This document shows, piece after piece, positions 22,745 to 34,729 of a stretch of 64,000 bases of DNA. The DNA is taken from assembly GCA_036172665.1 (NCBI GenBank), contig CM069872.1, positions 45,246,101 to 45,310,100 of the forward strand. The letters run 5' to 3'. The DNA is from Prosopocoilus inquinatus (lineage: Eukaryota; Arthropoda; Insecta; Coleoptera; Lucanidae). The number at the start of each line of letters is the position of its first letter. The first letter of the stretch is position 1. Under the pieces are notes generated by a model. The model was not told the origin of the DNA. It did no database searches and saw nothing but the letters and a program-made list of their open reading frames with translations. Position numbers and translations under genes: made by a program.

Positions 22745-24994
22745 AAGGACGACAACCGCGGAAGCCTTCGAGCTAAACTAAGTCGTCATTGAATTGATTT
22801 TGAATTAAACAAATATGTACCTAAACTCGTCAATTCATAAGCACAAATTGTTTTTTGTGTAATCGGTTAACCGGTTATGGATTATTCTTAAAACCGAATT
22901 GTTCACAAAACCGGAAAACAGAAATCAGACATTCGAAAACCGGTTGTTCGTGAAATAGATATTCAGATGTCTGACAAACTGTTAACATTTAAAATAACAG
23001 ATTATTATAATGAGTTTTTCTTTTGGTGTTTTTATCCAAGGTTACCCAGAATATCTAACCTAATTAACCGGTACCAAATGAGATAATCCAAAAATCGGAT
23101 AATCCACTAGCGAGTTTTTAAACAACCCAAACAATCAGTCGTTTTAGGGTATTCTAGTACATAGTCGGTCGCAATCATTATTTGGATGCCCCGTTTTAAC
23201 CAAAATTGATACAATAACTCTCGGTTTTTCTCAATATTAAGTTACTAGTTACTTTAATGAAATTATTTTGTTAGGATTGAGAAAATCCAATCAGAAAAAA
23301 AAAACAAAAACTTAATTTGGGTTTATTAAATTGAATTGACTTAAGGTCTGTATCATATTAGATTTATTATTAAGTGATCATGACTTACACAAATAAATTA
23401 CTGATAATTTCGATAAGCACAATGCAACCGTTAATTGTTCTATTTGGTTTGTGTGTAGCACCTGAAGTGCAAAAAGAGAAAGTAAATCAAACAAATAGCT
23501 CCGAAGAGATAACAGAATTGATCGCGATGACATGTGAATCGGGCAGATCCAGAGCTCAGAACCAGTCGAACCTAATCCACCTCGATCAGTTTTCTTCGTC
23601 GGCGTCGTTTACAGCAGAGACATGAGAGGAAGAGAGACGGGCGTGTGTAGGACAGGTGCGGCCAGTGATGTATGGTACGGCGGCTTCCTAGCTCGTTACA
23701 GTCATTTATCGACCATCTTCGCTTTTGTGTTCGCCGCCTCGTGGGAACACAGAACAAAGGACCGAGATTTGACTTCCCAAACACCTACTATTTTATGTAA
23801 CATTCATATTTTTATGGTACATAATTTAATTCACATTGTGTTCATGCCTTATTGTCCTTTTGCTTCGTCGGGCTGTTCATTGTACACACGATCCTTCTTC
23901 AGGCGCAGAGCTATTATTAATTAGTTTACGAGCAACTAGAGCTCTGCAGATAAATAGGTCGTTCGAAATTAGCAAGAAAAAAAGTTTATATTCCTCACAT
24001 AACGTTGGCTTACTTAGGTTTCAGCGGGTGATTCGTGTGTAAATTGAAGCTTAATTGGTTGTATTCAATTCGACGTGATTGTTTTTGTAACACGTGCGTC
24101 TAACAATACATCGTCGTCCCACGTTTTATAAAATCACACCCACAAAGTACTACTTAACTACAGACAATTTGCTCTCTAATTATTTTCTTCAACGCTTGCT
24201 GGTGACTCGGGTTTCATTTACAATTTTTTCTGCAGTCAACTCAGTAAAGATATTCACAAATCTTAAATGGGATGGTCATCACCATCATCTAACATAGGAA
24301 GTCCTTAGAACATTTTAGTTCAATTTTCAGAAGGTATTTCCAACAAGATCTAATTAAGATTCAAACTTTTTGAAAGAAGACGTGGCGGATATAATAAACG
24401 TACAAAACTTATCTTCAGATAATAAATAAATCAATCCACGGCCTTTAAATCCGTTAAGAGATTGAAAGTCTTAAAAGTCTTCGCCATCAAATTTGCAGTT
24501 GGATATCATAACTGAAAAGTCTGGTAAAAGAAATTTATTTCGTAAATAAGTTTACTGCTTACAGGGAATTACCCCCTTCAATCCTCTTCAAATTCCCTTA
24601 CTTAGTACTTTAATTCTTCTTTCCTCTAGCCTATTTCATTTTTAACTCTAATCAAAAATAATATTTTTCAGTGCTTACGAATGCTTCTTTTATATTTTTT
24701 GTGAAATCTGTTTCAAATTACATGGATAGGGCAAAAATCACTTTTTATAGTAGATAGAACAGGGTGTTTGATTTTTACAAAGTTAGATTTTTCGGAATTG
24801 CCCAAATTACGTTTTCTTTTAAGTCATAACCCAGGATTCTTTCATTGACTTTCTTCTCTTTTTGCACCACAACCATCAATGATTTCTAAAGTTTGGAAAT
24901 TAGGAGACTCAAACATATTTGTCAAATTGCACTTTGGCAGTGGTCACTTTTACTAATTTATTTGTATGGTACATTTTCAGAAAAAGAGGAAAGT
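22745..24994. other. Gene-poor stretch with a CpG block at 23560-23760
   Basis: No gene was recognised. The 23560-23760 block is GC- and CpG-rich and keeps several short frames open, without a start, domain or splice context I can defend. The rest is AT-rich. Confidence 0.35.
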
Positions 24995-26540
24995 GCCTAG
25001 ATTGCATTCGTTGAAAACTAAAAATTCTTTCCAAACAAGGTTACTTACAACCTCATTTAAAACTGGGCAGAACAACTTGGGTACAATACAACATGTATTG
25101 CAAAGATTACGACATTGATTTAAGACCGAAAAGACTCCTCTTTTTAATAGAAAACCGAACAAAGTCAAACCATTGATCTTTACAGCAACCTACCGACCTA
25201 AGTCAAAGTGTCAAAAATTTGGGACTCCATTTAAAAAACCATCTGGAAAGCCCACCTACGGTGATCTGGGGCCCAAACTACGTCGGTTCCAGACCCGAAA
25301 AGATTCAATCTTCTCCTTTCAACAGAAAACCGAGAAAGGTTACTTGCAAAGTCAAACACACGGTCTTTAGAACGTACAGCACCGATTCAACGTCAACGTC
25401 GGCCAAAACAGTGTGAACCGATCCCAAAACCACCCGAAAGATCTATCTGCGGTAAACTGGAAGCCAAAAAGAGGAAAGATCATGTGTTAAAACCATTGCA
25501 TATCCTAAACTGCAAGGTACATGCAAAAAAGCTAAACGAAAGGCGTGTGTTGCGAGTGAAAAAAGAAAGTACGTACTGTTACTGATAGAAGCTAACTTGA
25601 AGTACAATAGATCATGTACTGCAAAGATTACTTGAACTTGAAGGTGAATTATTGCAATGGAAAAGTCAAGATCTGTTAAGTCAAAAATGGTACACCGTAC
25701 CCAAAACTTGGATTTGCGAAAAAAAAGACAAAGTTTCAGTTTACAACTCATGATGGTTAGAATAATTTCAGAAAGAAGGCCTTTGGGACTTACTCCAAAG
25801 ACACTGCAAATTAAAATCAATGCAAAACAAGGTATGTTGAAATCTTTAGTTGAAGAAAAAACACCGGAACTTTATCTTAAGATGGAGGAAACCGTAATCA
25901 TTCTCTATGAGGTAAGAGAATGTGGTGGTTCAGTGCCTTTTAGTAATACTGAGGTTCCCGCCAAGTGTTATGAAGCCTGTCCCCATAGACTTTTTAGCTT
26001 CAATTGACTGAAATCGAACTGAATGGCGTTGGAAAATATTATAAGAAAGTGGAACAGTTAGATGAGGAACATTTTAAAAGCAGAAAACGACGCTGCAGAA
26101 AAACAATCAATTGTCAGCCTCATTAAATTGAACACTTAATAAAAGTTGTTATGTCCAAATTGGCGAAACCGTATCCGAAACTGAGATTTCCGAGAAAAAA
26201 AGGAGATACAGTCATGGCGATTGGAATCATTTCGGAAAGAGGAGGAGGAGGATCCTTAGGATTCAACCGAGGGCCATCGAAAATGAATGCAAAACCATGT
26301 GTAGCGAAATCTTTGTTGGAGGAACGACCACCGGAACTTTCTTCTAAGGAGGATGAAAACCTATTCATTCAGTAGGAAGTTAAAAAAGATAATGGTTCAG
26401 AGCCTATTGGTAAATAGTAGATTTCCGTCTAGTCACCTGATGCCAGGTCATAGAGACCCCTTTAGTTTCGATTGCCTAAAACAGAGTTCTTTCGTCGTTG
26501 GAAAATTTTACAGGAAAAGTAGAACCATCTTGCCTTAAAA
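24995..26540 (+). pseudogene. Decayed, internally repetitive coding-like block
   Basis: The plus strand looks like eroded coding sequence built from repeats, and the protein family is not recognised. At about 25125-25200 and 25295-25390 two frames give related peptides (EKTPLFNRKPNKVK and EKIQSSPFNRKPRKV). At about 25745-25905 and 26200-26365 two further frames give related peptides: MVRIISERRPLGLTPKT beside MAIGIISERGGGGSLG, and KSLVEEKTPELYLKMEE beside KSLLEERPPELSSKEDE. Later parts of these two units also align at the DNA level (GGTTCAG, CCATAGAC or TCATAGAC). Stops and frame changes are frequent. It could be an old transposon gene or a decayed repetitive host gene. Confidence 0.4.
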
Positions 26541-28413
26541 TAATTAAGGATCAGGTTATTAAATCTTAACATAGCAAAAAAATTAGCTGATATTTTTCAC
26601 TTATGCTATGCTTATGCTTATGCTATGTTCATTTTCTCGATCTTCATCCTTTATTTTAGAGAAAATGTACAGTTTATTACTAAACAATAACTAATGAATT
26701 AATCCATGAACTATTATTGATCAATTACATTATTTAAGCAGTTTAATATCAAAAGTGTTTGTTCTTTGAATAAATCTTATTGTGGAGTGTGGAGCAATTC
26801 CGGATAGACTTGCCTTTAATTATTTCAAATCAAAATGATTGAAAACAATGTCAAGCTATCAAAAATTTCAGTGGACTTATATTTTGCGCACCTTAAAACC
26901 TGTTCTGCATTTTATCGAGCTCACGCAAAGAAACGATGAACAAATAACAATCACAACGAACAAAGATACTGAAAATTGCAAACAATGCTCGGCCTGCAAG
27001 TCAGCGCAAGCAAAAGACGACGATGGAAGAACGAATGACTCAAATAAAGCAATTGTTATTCCGCAAGGATACTTCGTCTGCTTCGTCCACACCACACCGT
27101 TATATTCTTTATTACAATAAACACAGTGAAAGGTATTAAACGGCGACGATTATTACACCCGTTATTACATGCAGGCAACGACATAAAACAGGATTAACCT
27201 TCCATGTCATCGGCATCGCTTAAAAAAAAATCCTCACTTAATTGTTTATGTTTATGTTATTCCTGAAAGTTATCGCTTAATTTATATTTATGTTTAGAGC
27301 TGCTCCTTTTTTTATTCGTTCAAAAATGATTTTCAATTTGCATTTTGCATTGTATAAGAAACTTGTTTAATAATCATGAATGCAAACACGTTTAATCACA
27401 AGTAATATATAAAATAACAAGGAAGTGTTTAAAATAACATTAAGTCAATCCTTTACGCTGACCACGACGTAATTTTAGTAACCAAATCAAAGAAAGAATC
27501 AAGGTCTGGGTGTATGTATGTACACACACAATCTCCGGCCGTAACATGAATTTCACGGTTTCAGCTTGCACATTGTGGTAGGTAACTTACACGTCGTCGA
27601 TTTACATAATATAAAACCCAAAGTTAAATAATTGTTCCTGTTCTAAATATTTGTTCGATTCTGATTCTGAACGTACCGTTCGATTTTCATTCTAAAAAAA
27701 TATAATGTCGCTCGTATCAACCGTCCGCAAAGGAATTTATTTAATACCTTCGATCACCATAAAAAGCAATAATACAGCTTAATTGCGATCACCTGTTAGT
27801 AGTAATTAACAGCAATGATAAATAATTAAAGGCCAAGAGATTGTTAGCTCTAAACTTGCCGTGATTATCGTTTTATTGTGTTGCTTGATGTCATGCACGT
27901 CAAGTGATACAGGTACATTTTGATAATCGAAGATAATTTTCCTGGCAATACCGTAGCAGATAAGGCGAAGTTTAATGTGATAGTCTTATCAGTATGCTTG
28001 CCAATTTTAGATATGACGCCAGTTTTATTATTGTAACGCAGGTGATAAATAAACAAATGCAATAAAGCTGATAAATGCGACAGTAATAGAAATTATCTAA
28101 TCAGTGTATTTTACATTTTACCTATTGAGGGCTTTATTTATTATCAACATCACTGAATTGTTTTTTTTTTAACTTTTTAATCATTTTTTCCATTCATATA
28201 ATTGGGATATAATTGGAAAAAATTCGAATTATTGTGAAAATCACCATATCACTCGAACAAATTTAATTTTTTCATCAGCATAAAAAGTTTTCGTTTATTT
28301 TCACTAACGGGATGGCGATTCTTTGGCTAAATTCTTTATCATTGTGTAACTAGAAGAAATCTGACAACCTAAAGAGGATCTGTGGACGGGGCTTATCTGT
28401 TTTTATACGTAAC
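26541..28413. other. Gene-poor stretch
   Basis: A CTTATG-repeat patch lies at 26600-26625. About 26880-27120 is less AT-rich with a 93-codon open frame of no recognisable family. Nothing else was recognised. Confidence 0.35.
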
Positions 28414-28455
28414 GAACCTGTTACGTAATCCATGTCACCATCGCGTGACAGGTTC
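28414..28455. repeat. 12-bp-arm hairpin
   Basis: GAACCTGTTACG at 28414-28425 pairs with CGTGACAGGTTC at 28444-28455 with a single G-T type mismatch. The interior holds a second small inverted repeat, GTCACC with GTGAC. Confidence 0.6.
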
Positions 28456-28640
28456 TTCTTAAGTTGCAAGATTTCTGTGACTTTTCATGATATTTCTTAT
28501 GACCTGCAAGTATTAAGAGAATTTTCAAAAATAAGAAACAATTTCCTTCTCATTTCAAATTTAAAAAAAGTGTAAAGAATTTATAATACCTAAATTCGGT
28601 TATTATTACTATTATTTTGTTTTACGTACTTATGGTTGGC

Positions 28641-28681
28641 TTTTATGGACGCCAACACCCAAAATCTGTTCGTCCATAAAA
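28641..28681. repeat. 11-bp-arm hairpin
   Basis: TTTTATGGACG (28641-28651) and CGTCCATAAAA (28671-28681) are exact reverse complements around a 19-nt loop. No function is known. Confidence 0.6.
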
Positions 28682-29623
28682 TCCGATTGTAATCGCCTTA
28701 AACAGAGTTCACAGAACATCATTTTTTTAATTTCCAAGTTACGTCATTCAAAAAAAGCATAAAAGTGTGGATCTCCGAAATATAAAAATTAAGGCAAAAA
28801 TGAGCTCCATATTTCGGCGAGCCGTGTTCACCTATCGGCTGCTGCACCCCCCGATTATTACGCCACTGTACTAGAAGTGAACGACAACATTGCGCCCCTT
28901 ATTATTTTTAATTATTACACCCTTCCAAATACTCCCATTCTCATTTGCAAAATAAATTAAAAAAATATTGTTTGTATCTAATTCTTGATAATCTACAGGG
29001 TGATGTTTGAAATAACAAAGAAATAATCATCGATAATTTGAATAATATAATTCCTTGAAAATTATTCTTTTTTGATAAGAAAATTTATTCTGTATGCGAT
29101 TTTTACTTGAGTTCTCTTTTTACTTGAACTCCCTGATTGAAACGACAGAATGCAAATGATTTATGGAGATCGATTGTAACGGACGTTTCATAATTTCATG
29201 TGTGATAGTCTGAAAATGCAATAACGATTAATCTTTGCAAGCATTTCAGCTGGATGTTGTGTGTAGCCTATATTTTTATGTCCTTTTGCGCCTTTCAAAA
29301 CTATCTTCCCGCTAAAAGCTCTGGCCTTAAGGAGTTCAGTTTCGCACAGTTTTATAACTTTTACATTTACGGAATTGAATTGAAATATAACTGAAATTTT
29401 CAGGCAATGTAATTAAGATATTTCATTTACAAAATGAAAATTGATTGGAATTAAGGTTACGTAACATCAGTATATGTATTGTTTTTAGGCGAATAAAAGC
29501 GTAAAAAGTATTTTATTAACAATCAAAGATACGAATCGAACAAAAACAAATGACTCTCTGGGTTTCAAGGTTTTAAATTGTTGTAAATTTTCTTAATGGA
29601 ATATCAGGTTTTTATTCTTTCCT
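28682..29623. other. Unannotated stretch
   Basis: The segment near 28800-28880 ends in CGCCACTGTAC, which resembles a transposon right terminus, but no left partner was found. The rest is AT-rich without features. Confidence 0.3.
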
Positions 29624-30135
29624 AGCTATCGATACGGTTTCCCGCGGACATCCTGTATACATTTTTTATAGTCGATCCTTAAAGATTCAAAGAAATTACC
29701 TTACCTAAACCTTTCGCTTCTGATCTATTTGGTTTCGTAATACTTGAATGGTAAAGGAGGAGGAAGATTTACTTCAGCGTTCTTCTGAATTTCACGTCAC
29801 AGGGTTTGTGAATGTCTTTTACATAGAGGGTTTTAAATAATCTAAACTAAATTCCGGACATCAGAAGAAGAAGAATAAGATGGATAACGGCAGTCTTCTC
29901 CTGAATTTCACGTGACACTTCTCCTTTCTGCTACTAGTTCGTTCTTTTTTATTATTTGTGAATGCCTTCCAGGGTTCTTAAATAATCTAAATTAAACTTC
30001 GGTACAATCGAAGACCAGAAGAAGAAGGAGATGGTTAACGACCGTGGAAATACAGTTTTCTGTTCTTCATTTAATATAAAAAAAAATCAGTTAAACATGT
30101 GTACAGGATGTTCGCGGGAAACCGTATCGAAAGCT
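29624..30135. mobile_element. 512-bp TIR element with internal duplication
   Basis: TIRs of about 37 bp lie at 29624-29660 and 30099-30135. Both contain CGATACGGTTTCCCGCG and ACATCCTGTA in inverted orientation, with a few mismatches. Inside, two related units begin near 29780 and 29894 and share CTGAATTTCACGT, TTTGTGAATG, AAATAATCTAAA and CAGAAGAAGAAG. The second has about 40 extra bases. There is no coding capacity. The superfamily was not identified and no clear target duplication was seen. Confidence 0.6.
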
Positions 30136-31304
30136 ACAAAATGTTTTTTAGAGACTTCCTGAACGCCATGCAGTGATAAAAAGCTGATATTCTTGCAAAG
30201 TGTAACCAGAAGTGTCACAAAACGGTGTTAATTGTATTAATTTAACTTATTCCTTTTCATTCTGAAAATATTGAGAAAAAACGACTTCCTTATTTTCATT
30301 TTTCATTTTTTTTAAATTAATAGAATATTTTTTTTAGTAAATCGCGTACAAAAATTAAAATTAGGCATTTTCCAAGCGCGCCCCATGCTTTGCATTCACT
30401 TATGAAGCAAGCATTGGGGCTCTCTTTTCGGGTGTTACATTTTTATTACTTATTAATAAATCTACTCAATATTAAAAATTGCTTGCTGATCATTGCGCCC
30501 TTTCGGATCTGCGCCCCTGGCGCAGGCTCCTCTTACCAGGCCCTAGCTGCTGTACTGACGTGAACTACAGTTACACATGCTTTAGAAAAGTTCCGAATAA
30601 ATTTTAACTGAATTTTCGACAAATATCTTCAGATTCGTCTATTTTAGTTTGTTCTTGTTCACATTTTGATATGAAAATTTCATAGATGTTGCCAGTGAAG
30701 TAATGGATAAGACGTCACCAATATTTGTTCATAGCAACAATACATTTTTCTCTTCCTGACTGCAACAATACGCCATTTTATTTTTATATTATATTACAAT
30801 TTAACTGAGAAGAAGAACGATAAAAATTTGGATCTAAAAGTTAACGCTGTTTTTAAAAAAATTATATTATGATGACATGGCAGCGGAAAAACAAATGTCG
30901 ATCAAGAGAAGCTTTTTTGCTTTTGCTAGACTAAATTCACCGAACTTTTCGGTGAAAATAGACACTCCGTTCTTTACTTCTTAACACTTTGTAATTGTCT
31001 CATAATTTTATTAATTCAGTTGGGAAGCCTTCATAGTCATCAAATATTTAAAAATCACGTTACATTAATTACAAGTCTGGTTCTAGGCATCAAGGCAACC
31101 TCGAACTATTACTTCCTTGACCTTATTAACAACGTTATAAGTATACGAAACTTAACAGATATATTATAAACGCAACTATCTATTTAGAAGTTGGTTCATA
31201 GTACTGTAACGTATCATTGTTAGTCAAATCCTCAGTCAGTTGAAATGCCCGCAAATGATCTCTCAAGCGATATGCATATACTCTAACTTTGTTAAAGAAG
31301 TATA
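30136..31304. other. Stretch with a GC-rich transposon-end-like patch
   Basis: Around 30375-30550 there are GCGCCCC and GGCGCAGG words, a hairpin formed by GCCCCATGC and GCATTGGGGC, and the sequence CTTACCAGGCCCTAG, which resembles a DNA-transposon right end. No matching left end was found. The rest is AT-rich. Confidence 0.3.
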
Positions 31305-32168
31305 CCAGTGGCGGCTCGTCGAGGTGGGCAAAGTGGGCAGTGCCCACCCTGTCCTTTGAAGTTGCACGTTCCGGCTCCTTGTCCGGGCAACCCCGAAAAA
31401 CAAATTTGTTTGAAAAATGCACCCACTTTCCCTTTTGCAGTTGTTGTCGATTCGTCGATTGCTTTTTTGGTGAAAGGCGTTGGAAAGCCGAGAAGAAGCT
31501 CTGTAAATCCCCCACATAAATCGAATTCAAAAATTACAAGCGCGATCGCGACGGGAGGGAGGGACGTTCGTTTAATTGAGCAAATACAAAACACGTCGCT
31601 GTTGAATTTTTATTGTAACCCAAGAATACGTTCGCCGATTGTTTTTTGGTATAAGACGTTGGAAAGCTGAGAAACAGCTCTGTAAATCCCCCGTTTAAAT
31701 TTGATTCAAAATTTACAAGCGCGATCGCGAAGGGAGGGAGAGACGTTCAGTTAATTGAGCAAATAAAAAACGCGTCGCTTTTGAATTTTGATTGCATGTC
31801 GAGAACGCGTTCGTCGATTGTTTTTTGATACAAGGCGTTGGAAAGCTGAGAAACAGCTCTGTAAATCCCCCGCTTAAATTTAATTCAAAAATTACAAGCG
31901 CGATCGCGAAGGGAGGGAGAGACGTTCAGTCAATTGAGCAAATAAAAAACGCGGCGTTTTTTAATTTTGATTGTAACTCAAGAACGCTTTCGTCGATTGC
32001 TTTTTGGTAAAAGGCGTTGTAAAGTTGAGAAAAAGCTCAGTAAATCTCACACTTAAATTTAGTTCAAAAATTACAAGCTCCGAAAAACAAATTTATTCGA
32101 AAAGTGCACCCACTTTCCCTTTTGCAGTTGTTACCCACCCGCAGTAAATCAACACGAGCCGCCACTGG
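31305..32168. mobile_element. 864-bp TIR element carrying an internal satellite
   Basis: Ends are CCAGTGGCGGCTCGT (31305) and its inverted copy ending at 32168, each flanked outside by TATA (31301-31304 and 32169-32172). TATA is a possible 4-bp target duplication, although its palindromic nature makes this ambiguous. Inside, direct repeats at about 31392-31445 and 32080-32132 (CGAAAAACAAATTT, GCACCCACTTTCCC, TTTTGCAGTTGTT) bracket a tandem array. The element encodes no transposase. Superfamily is unresolved: the CAGTGGCGG end occurs in several DNA transposon groups. Confidence 0.7.
31453..32079. repeat. Tandem array of about 179-bp units, about 3.5 copies
   Basis: Units start with a CGTCGATTG or CGCCGATTG word at 31453, 31633, 31812 and 31991. 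Each has a GTTGGAAAG word, CTCTGTAAATC, TTACAAGCGCGATCGCGA, GGGAGGGA, GACGTTC, AATTGAGCAAATA and a GAACGCGTT-like end. The last copy is truncated. The GCGATCGC octamer is conserved in the first three. Frames across units are partly open and encode related peptides, an artefact of the repeat period. Confidence 0.85.
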
Positions 32169-32172
32169 TATA

Positions 32173-33199
32173 AACTGTATATAGTTTGCCAACTAAAAGT
32201 GAAGAAGTCCTAAAAACACTCGTTTCTGATTTAATAACTTTGCAAATGAAATCTGTCATTTTATAAAGTAATTTTGTTTTCAATATTAATCTAGTGGATT
32301 GTACTTCGAGGCAGAAAAGTGCTTGATTATTTCAGAGATGCTATAACTGCATAATCGTTGGTATTTATTATTTGACAACATGAACTTACGTTCAAAATGA
32401 AGCTGAGTTCATAATTTGAAAGCAAGATTGATGAAAAACCGAAGAAATGGTACTGCAAGAAATGCTGAACGCAAAGAGTAAAGCGGTGTTAAATTTAGTG
32501 CCTTCATAATGAAGAAAAGTCTGCGATAGAATGAAGACTCCCTAGGGAGTATGTCATCACTTTTACTCCCTGCGGAAAAATATATTACTTAATTTGGGTA
32601 TTTTGTTAAAAGTAATCTCCTCATTTATATATTTAGATTTTATACGAGGAAAAAAAAATTGTTGTTTGAATATTTTTTTGCATTCTATTTTCTAATGGCT
32701 CTTCTGTTCTTAAAACTAACACTTCTGTTCTTGCATTTTAGATTTCTGAATTATTTACATATTACCGAATAAACAAATTAAAAATGAGGATCAATGTAAT
32801 GTACTCCTAATATTTTTTCACAGAGGGTTTTTTCTTCTTCTTAATTTAGAATATATTTTCCAGTTAATTTTCCCAGGCAGTAATCAAAATACAACGTCAA
32901 AATTTGAAGTATGCATTAATCGCAATAAGCAGAGGATCCCGGCGTTCGCGGAGGAGAAATAATTTCGAATCCATTCCCAAGAAACCGGAATTCGAAGAGA
33001 ATTGTTCGCAATTTTCTTTAGGGAAACGGGCGAACGCTTTAATAAAATGTATTTATTTGTTTCGTTTACAGATCGTCGCGCTCTTTTAATAACATTTTGA
33101 AATCACAAAAAAGCACCGGTACGCTTTCTCCACTTTATTAAAACGTTCGCGCGGAAGCAACCTACATTCAGTAAATATTCCCTCTGCTCAAGCTGTTAT
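32173..33199. other. Unique DNA with a small palindrome and a CpG patch
   Basis: No gene was recognised. The 14-bp palindrome at 32537-32550 is listed separately. About 32930-33180 is CpG-enriched relative to its flanks. Confidence 0.35.
32537..32550. repeat. 14-bp palindrome, copy 2
   Basis: Identical to 11553-11566 (ACTCCCTAGGGAGT) and also followed within 20 bases by TTTTACTCCC. This suggests a common source. Confidence 0.6.
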
Positions 33200-33880
33200 T
33201 AATTTTTGCAGCTTTTTAAGTCAAAATAGCATAGTCTTGTTTCGCATCTCGAGTAAATAAGGTCGGATAATTGCATGCATAAGATAAAATTGCGACGACA
33301 ATGGCGCTTGCTCATGTTACCAATTAACAGGAAAGCAAATAAATAAAATGCGCTGAACAAAGAAAATAATTATAATTATGTTATTAATAGTGTATAATCT
33401 AACTGTTAATCTGAATAATTTATTGTGAATGCATGTGATTTTCCGAGCTGGAAAGCCACGTTTATTAATTTCACCTTATAATGTATGTTAAAAGCGAGGG
33501 GTTTATTTTTTTAGTGGTGGGATAATTTTATTGGTACGCTGCAATTATAAACAGTAGGAGAGTTAATGATGCAGATTATGCACCTGCAGTCGTAAGCCGG
33601 TCAAAGACCGATAATTTAAACAAAACTAATTCACCAGCAATGCAATCTTATCTGCGTTTTGTTGCCATTGCGATAAAGGTTAATTATCGTAATTAGTCAG
33701 CGCGCAGATTAATCCGTGTACAATGTTAATCTCATCTTTGCTCCCGCTTTAACAAACAATTAACAATCGTGATTCGCCGTTTTTTTACATTTTATTTTCT
33801 CGGACAATTAGTGCTAATTAGAGTTAATTTGCTAATGATTATTGCCTTAAACGATTCTGTAACGTTTACGTCAACGGATT
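33200..33880. promoter_or_regulatory. ATTA-rich unique block, candidate regulatory DNA
   Basis: The stretch has many homeodomain-type cores (TAATTA, ATTAAT, TAATCC), GATAA words, and retained CpG (GCGCGC near 33700), and it lacks the simple repeats seen nearby. It resembles regulatory DNA in insect developmental gene deserts. This is inference from composition; there is no direct evidence of function. Confidence 0.25.
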
Positions 33881-34729
33881 TCTTATTTTAGGAGATTTAT
33901 AGTGTTTCTAAAAGCAATGTCTGTCTCGATTCTGTGGTTACTATGTTATTATACAGGTTTTTCCCCAAAAGAAATCAATGAAGGAATAAAAATAAATGTT
34001 TTAGAATTCCAGAAAAAATTTAATAAATAAAACCATCACAGAGATTTAGGTCTTGAGCTGGATAATTTATTTTCCATTTTTTCCTATCATGGTTAGCTCT
34101 CTCTCTCTCGCTCTCCACTCAGCTAAATTTGTTCTTATTTTTCAATTTGTTGTCTTTTAATGCCTCTCTCGACCTTTTCCTCAGTTTCCCTTTCTGCACT
34201 CTAGATTTCTTATGTCTCTCTCGGTGTTCATTCTTCCTAAGTATTCCAACCAGGATATCATTCCCCCCTTATTAATCTAATTGCCTCGCCTTATTACTTA
34301 TTTTATTAATTCGTCGTGTTCGGAAGTCTTGCCAACCAACTGGATCAAAAATCCCTCTTTCGGTATACAGTGTTTCCCTAAACTTCCCTAAATAAATCTG
34401 GCAAATTTAAATAGGACGTTAAAGTTAAATAACACGATTACAAAAAACAGTAAAAATTAGTATACCAACAAAAGCAAATTTCTAAAATCTTTTCTGCAAT
34501 TAACTGTTAAAACAAACGAAACAAAATGTTAAAACAACCTAACCTTGCACTTTGCAGCAATCAGAAGCAGTTTTGCAAATATCGTGCCTTTCTTTTAGAG
34601 AAAAAAAAAACTATTTTGACGTTACAAATCGTTTTATCCCGAGATCGTGTTTAATTAATAATAAGAAAAAAGAACTGAACTAAAAAAAATATTAAATAGA
34701 AAAAGATAGCAGAGCTTCGGTTAGATTCT
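33881..34729. other. Unannotated stretch
   Basis: A CT-rich microsatellite lies near 34097-34117. No gene was recognised. Confidence 0.4.

Noticed and set aside
23871..23940. Minus-strand CTGAAGA followed by CGACGAAGC
   Set aside because: No stem II pairing and GAAG instead of GAAA.
25443..25820. 125-codon minus-strand frame
   Set aside because: It is antisense to the decayed repetitive coding-like block, which gives better peptide repeats on the plus strand.
28800..30550. CGCCACTG and CAGGCCCTAG as two ends of one transposon
   Set aside because: Both face the same way, so they cannot be the two ends of a single element, and neither has a visible partner.
31453..32079. CRISPR-like regular repeats
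   Set aside because: Units are about 179 bp and contiguous with no unique spacers, in a eukaryotic transposon. This is a satellite.
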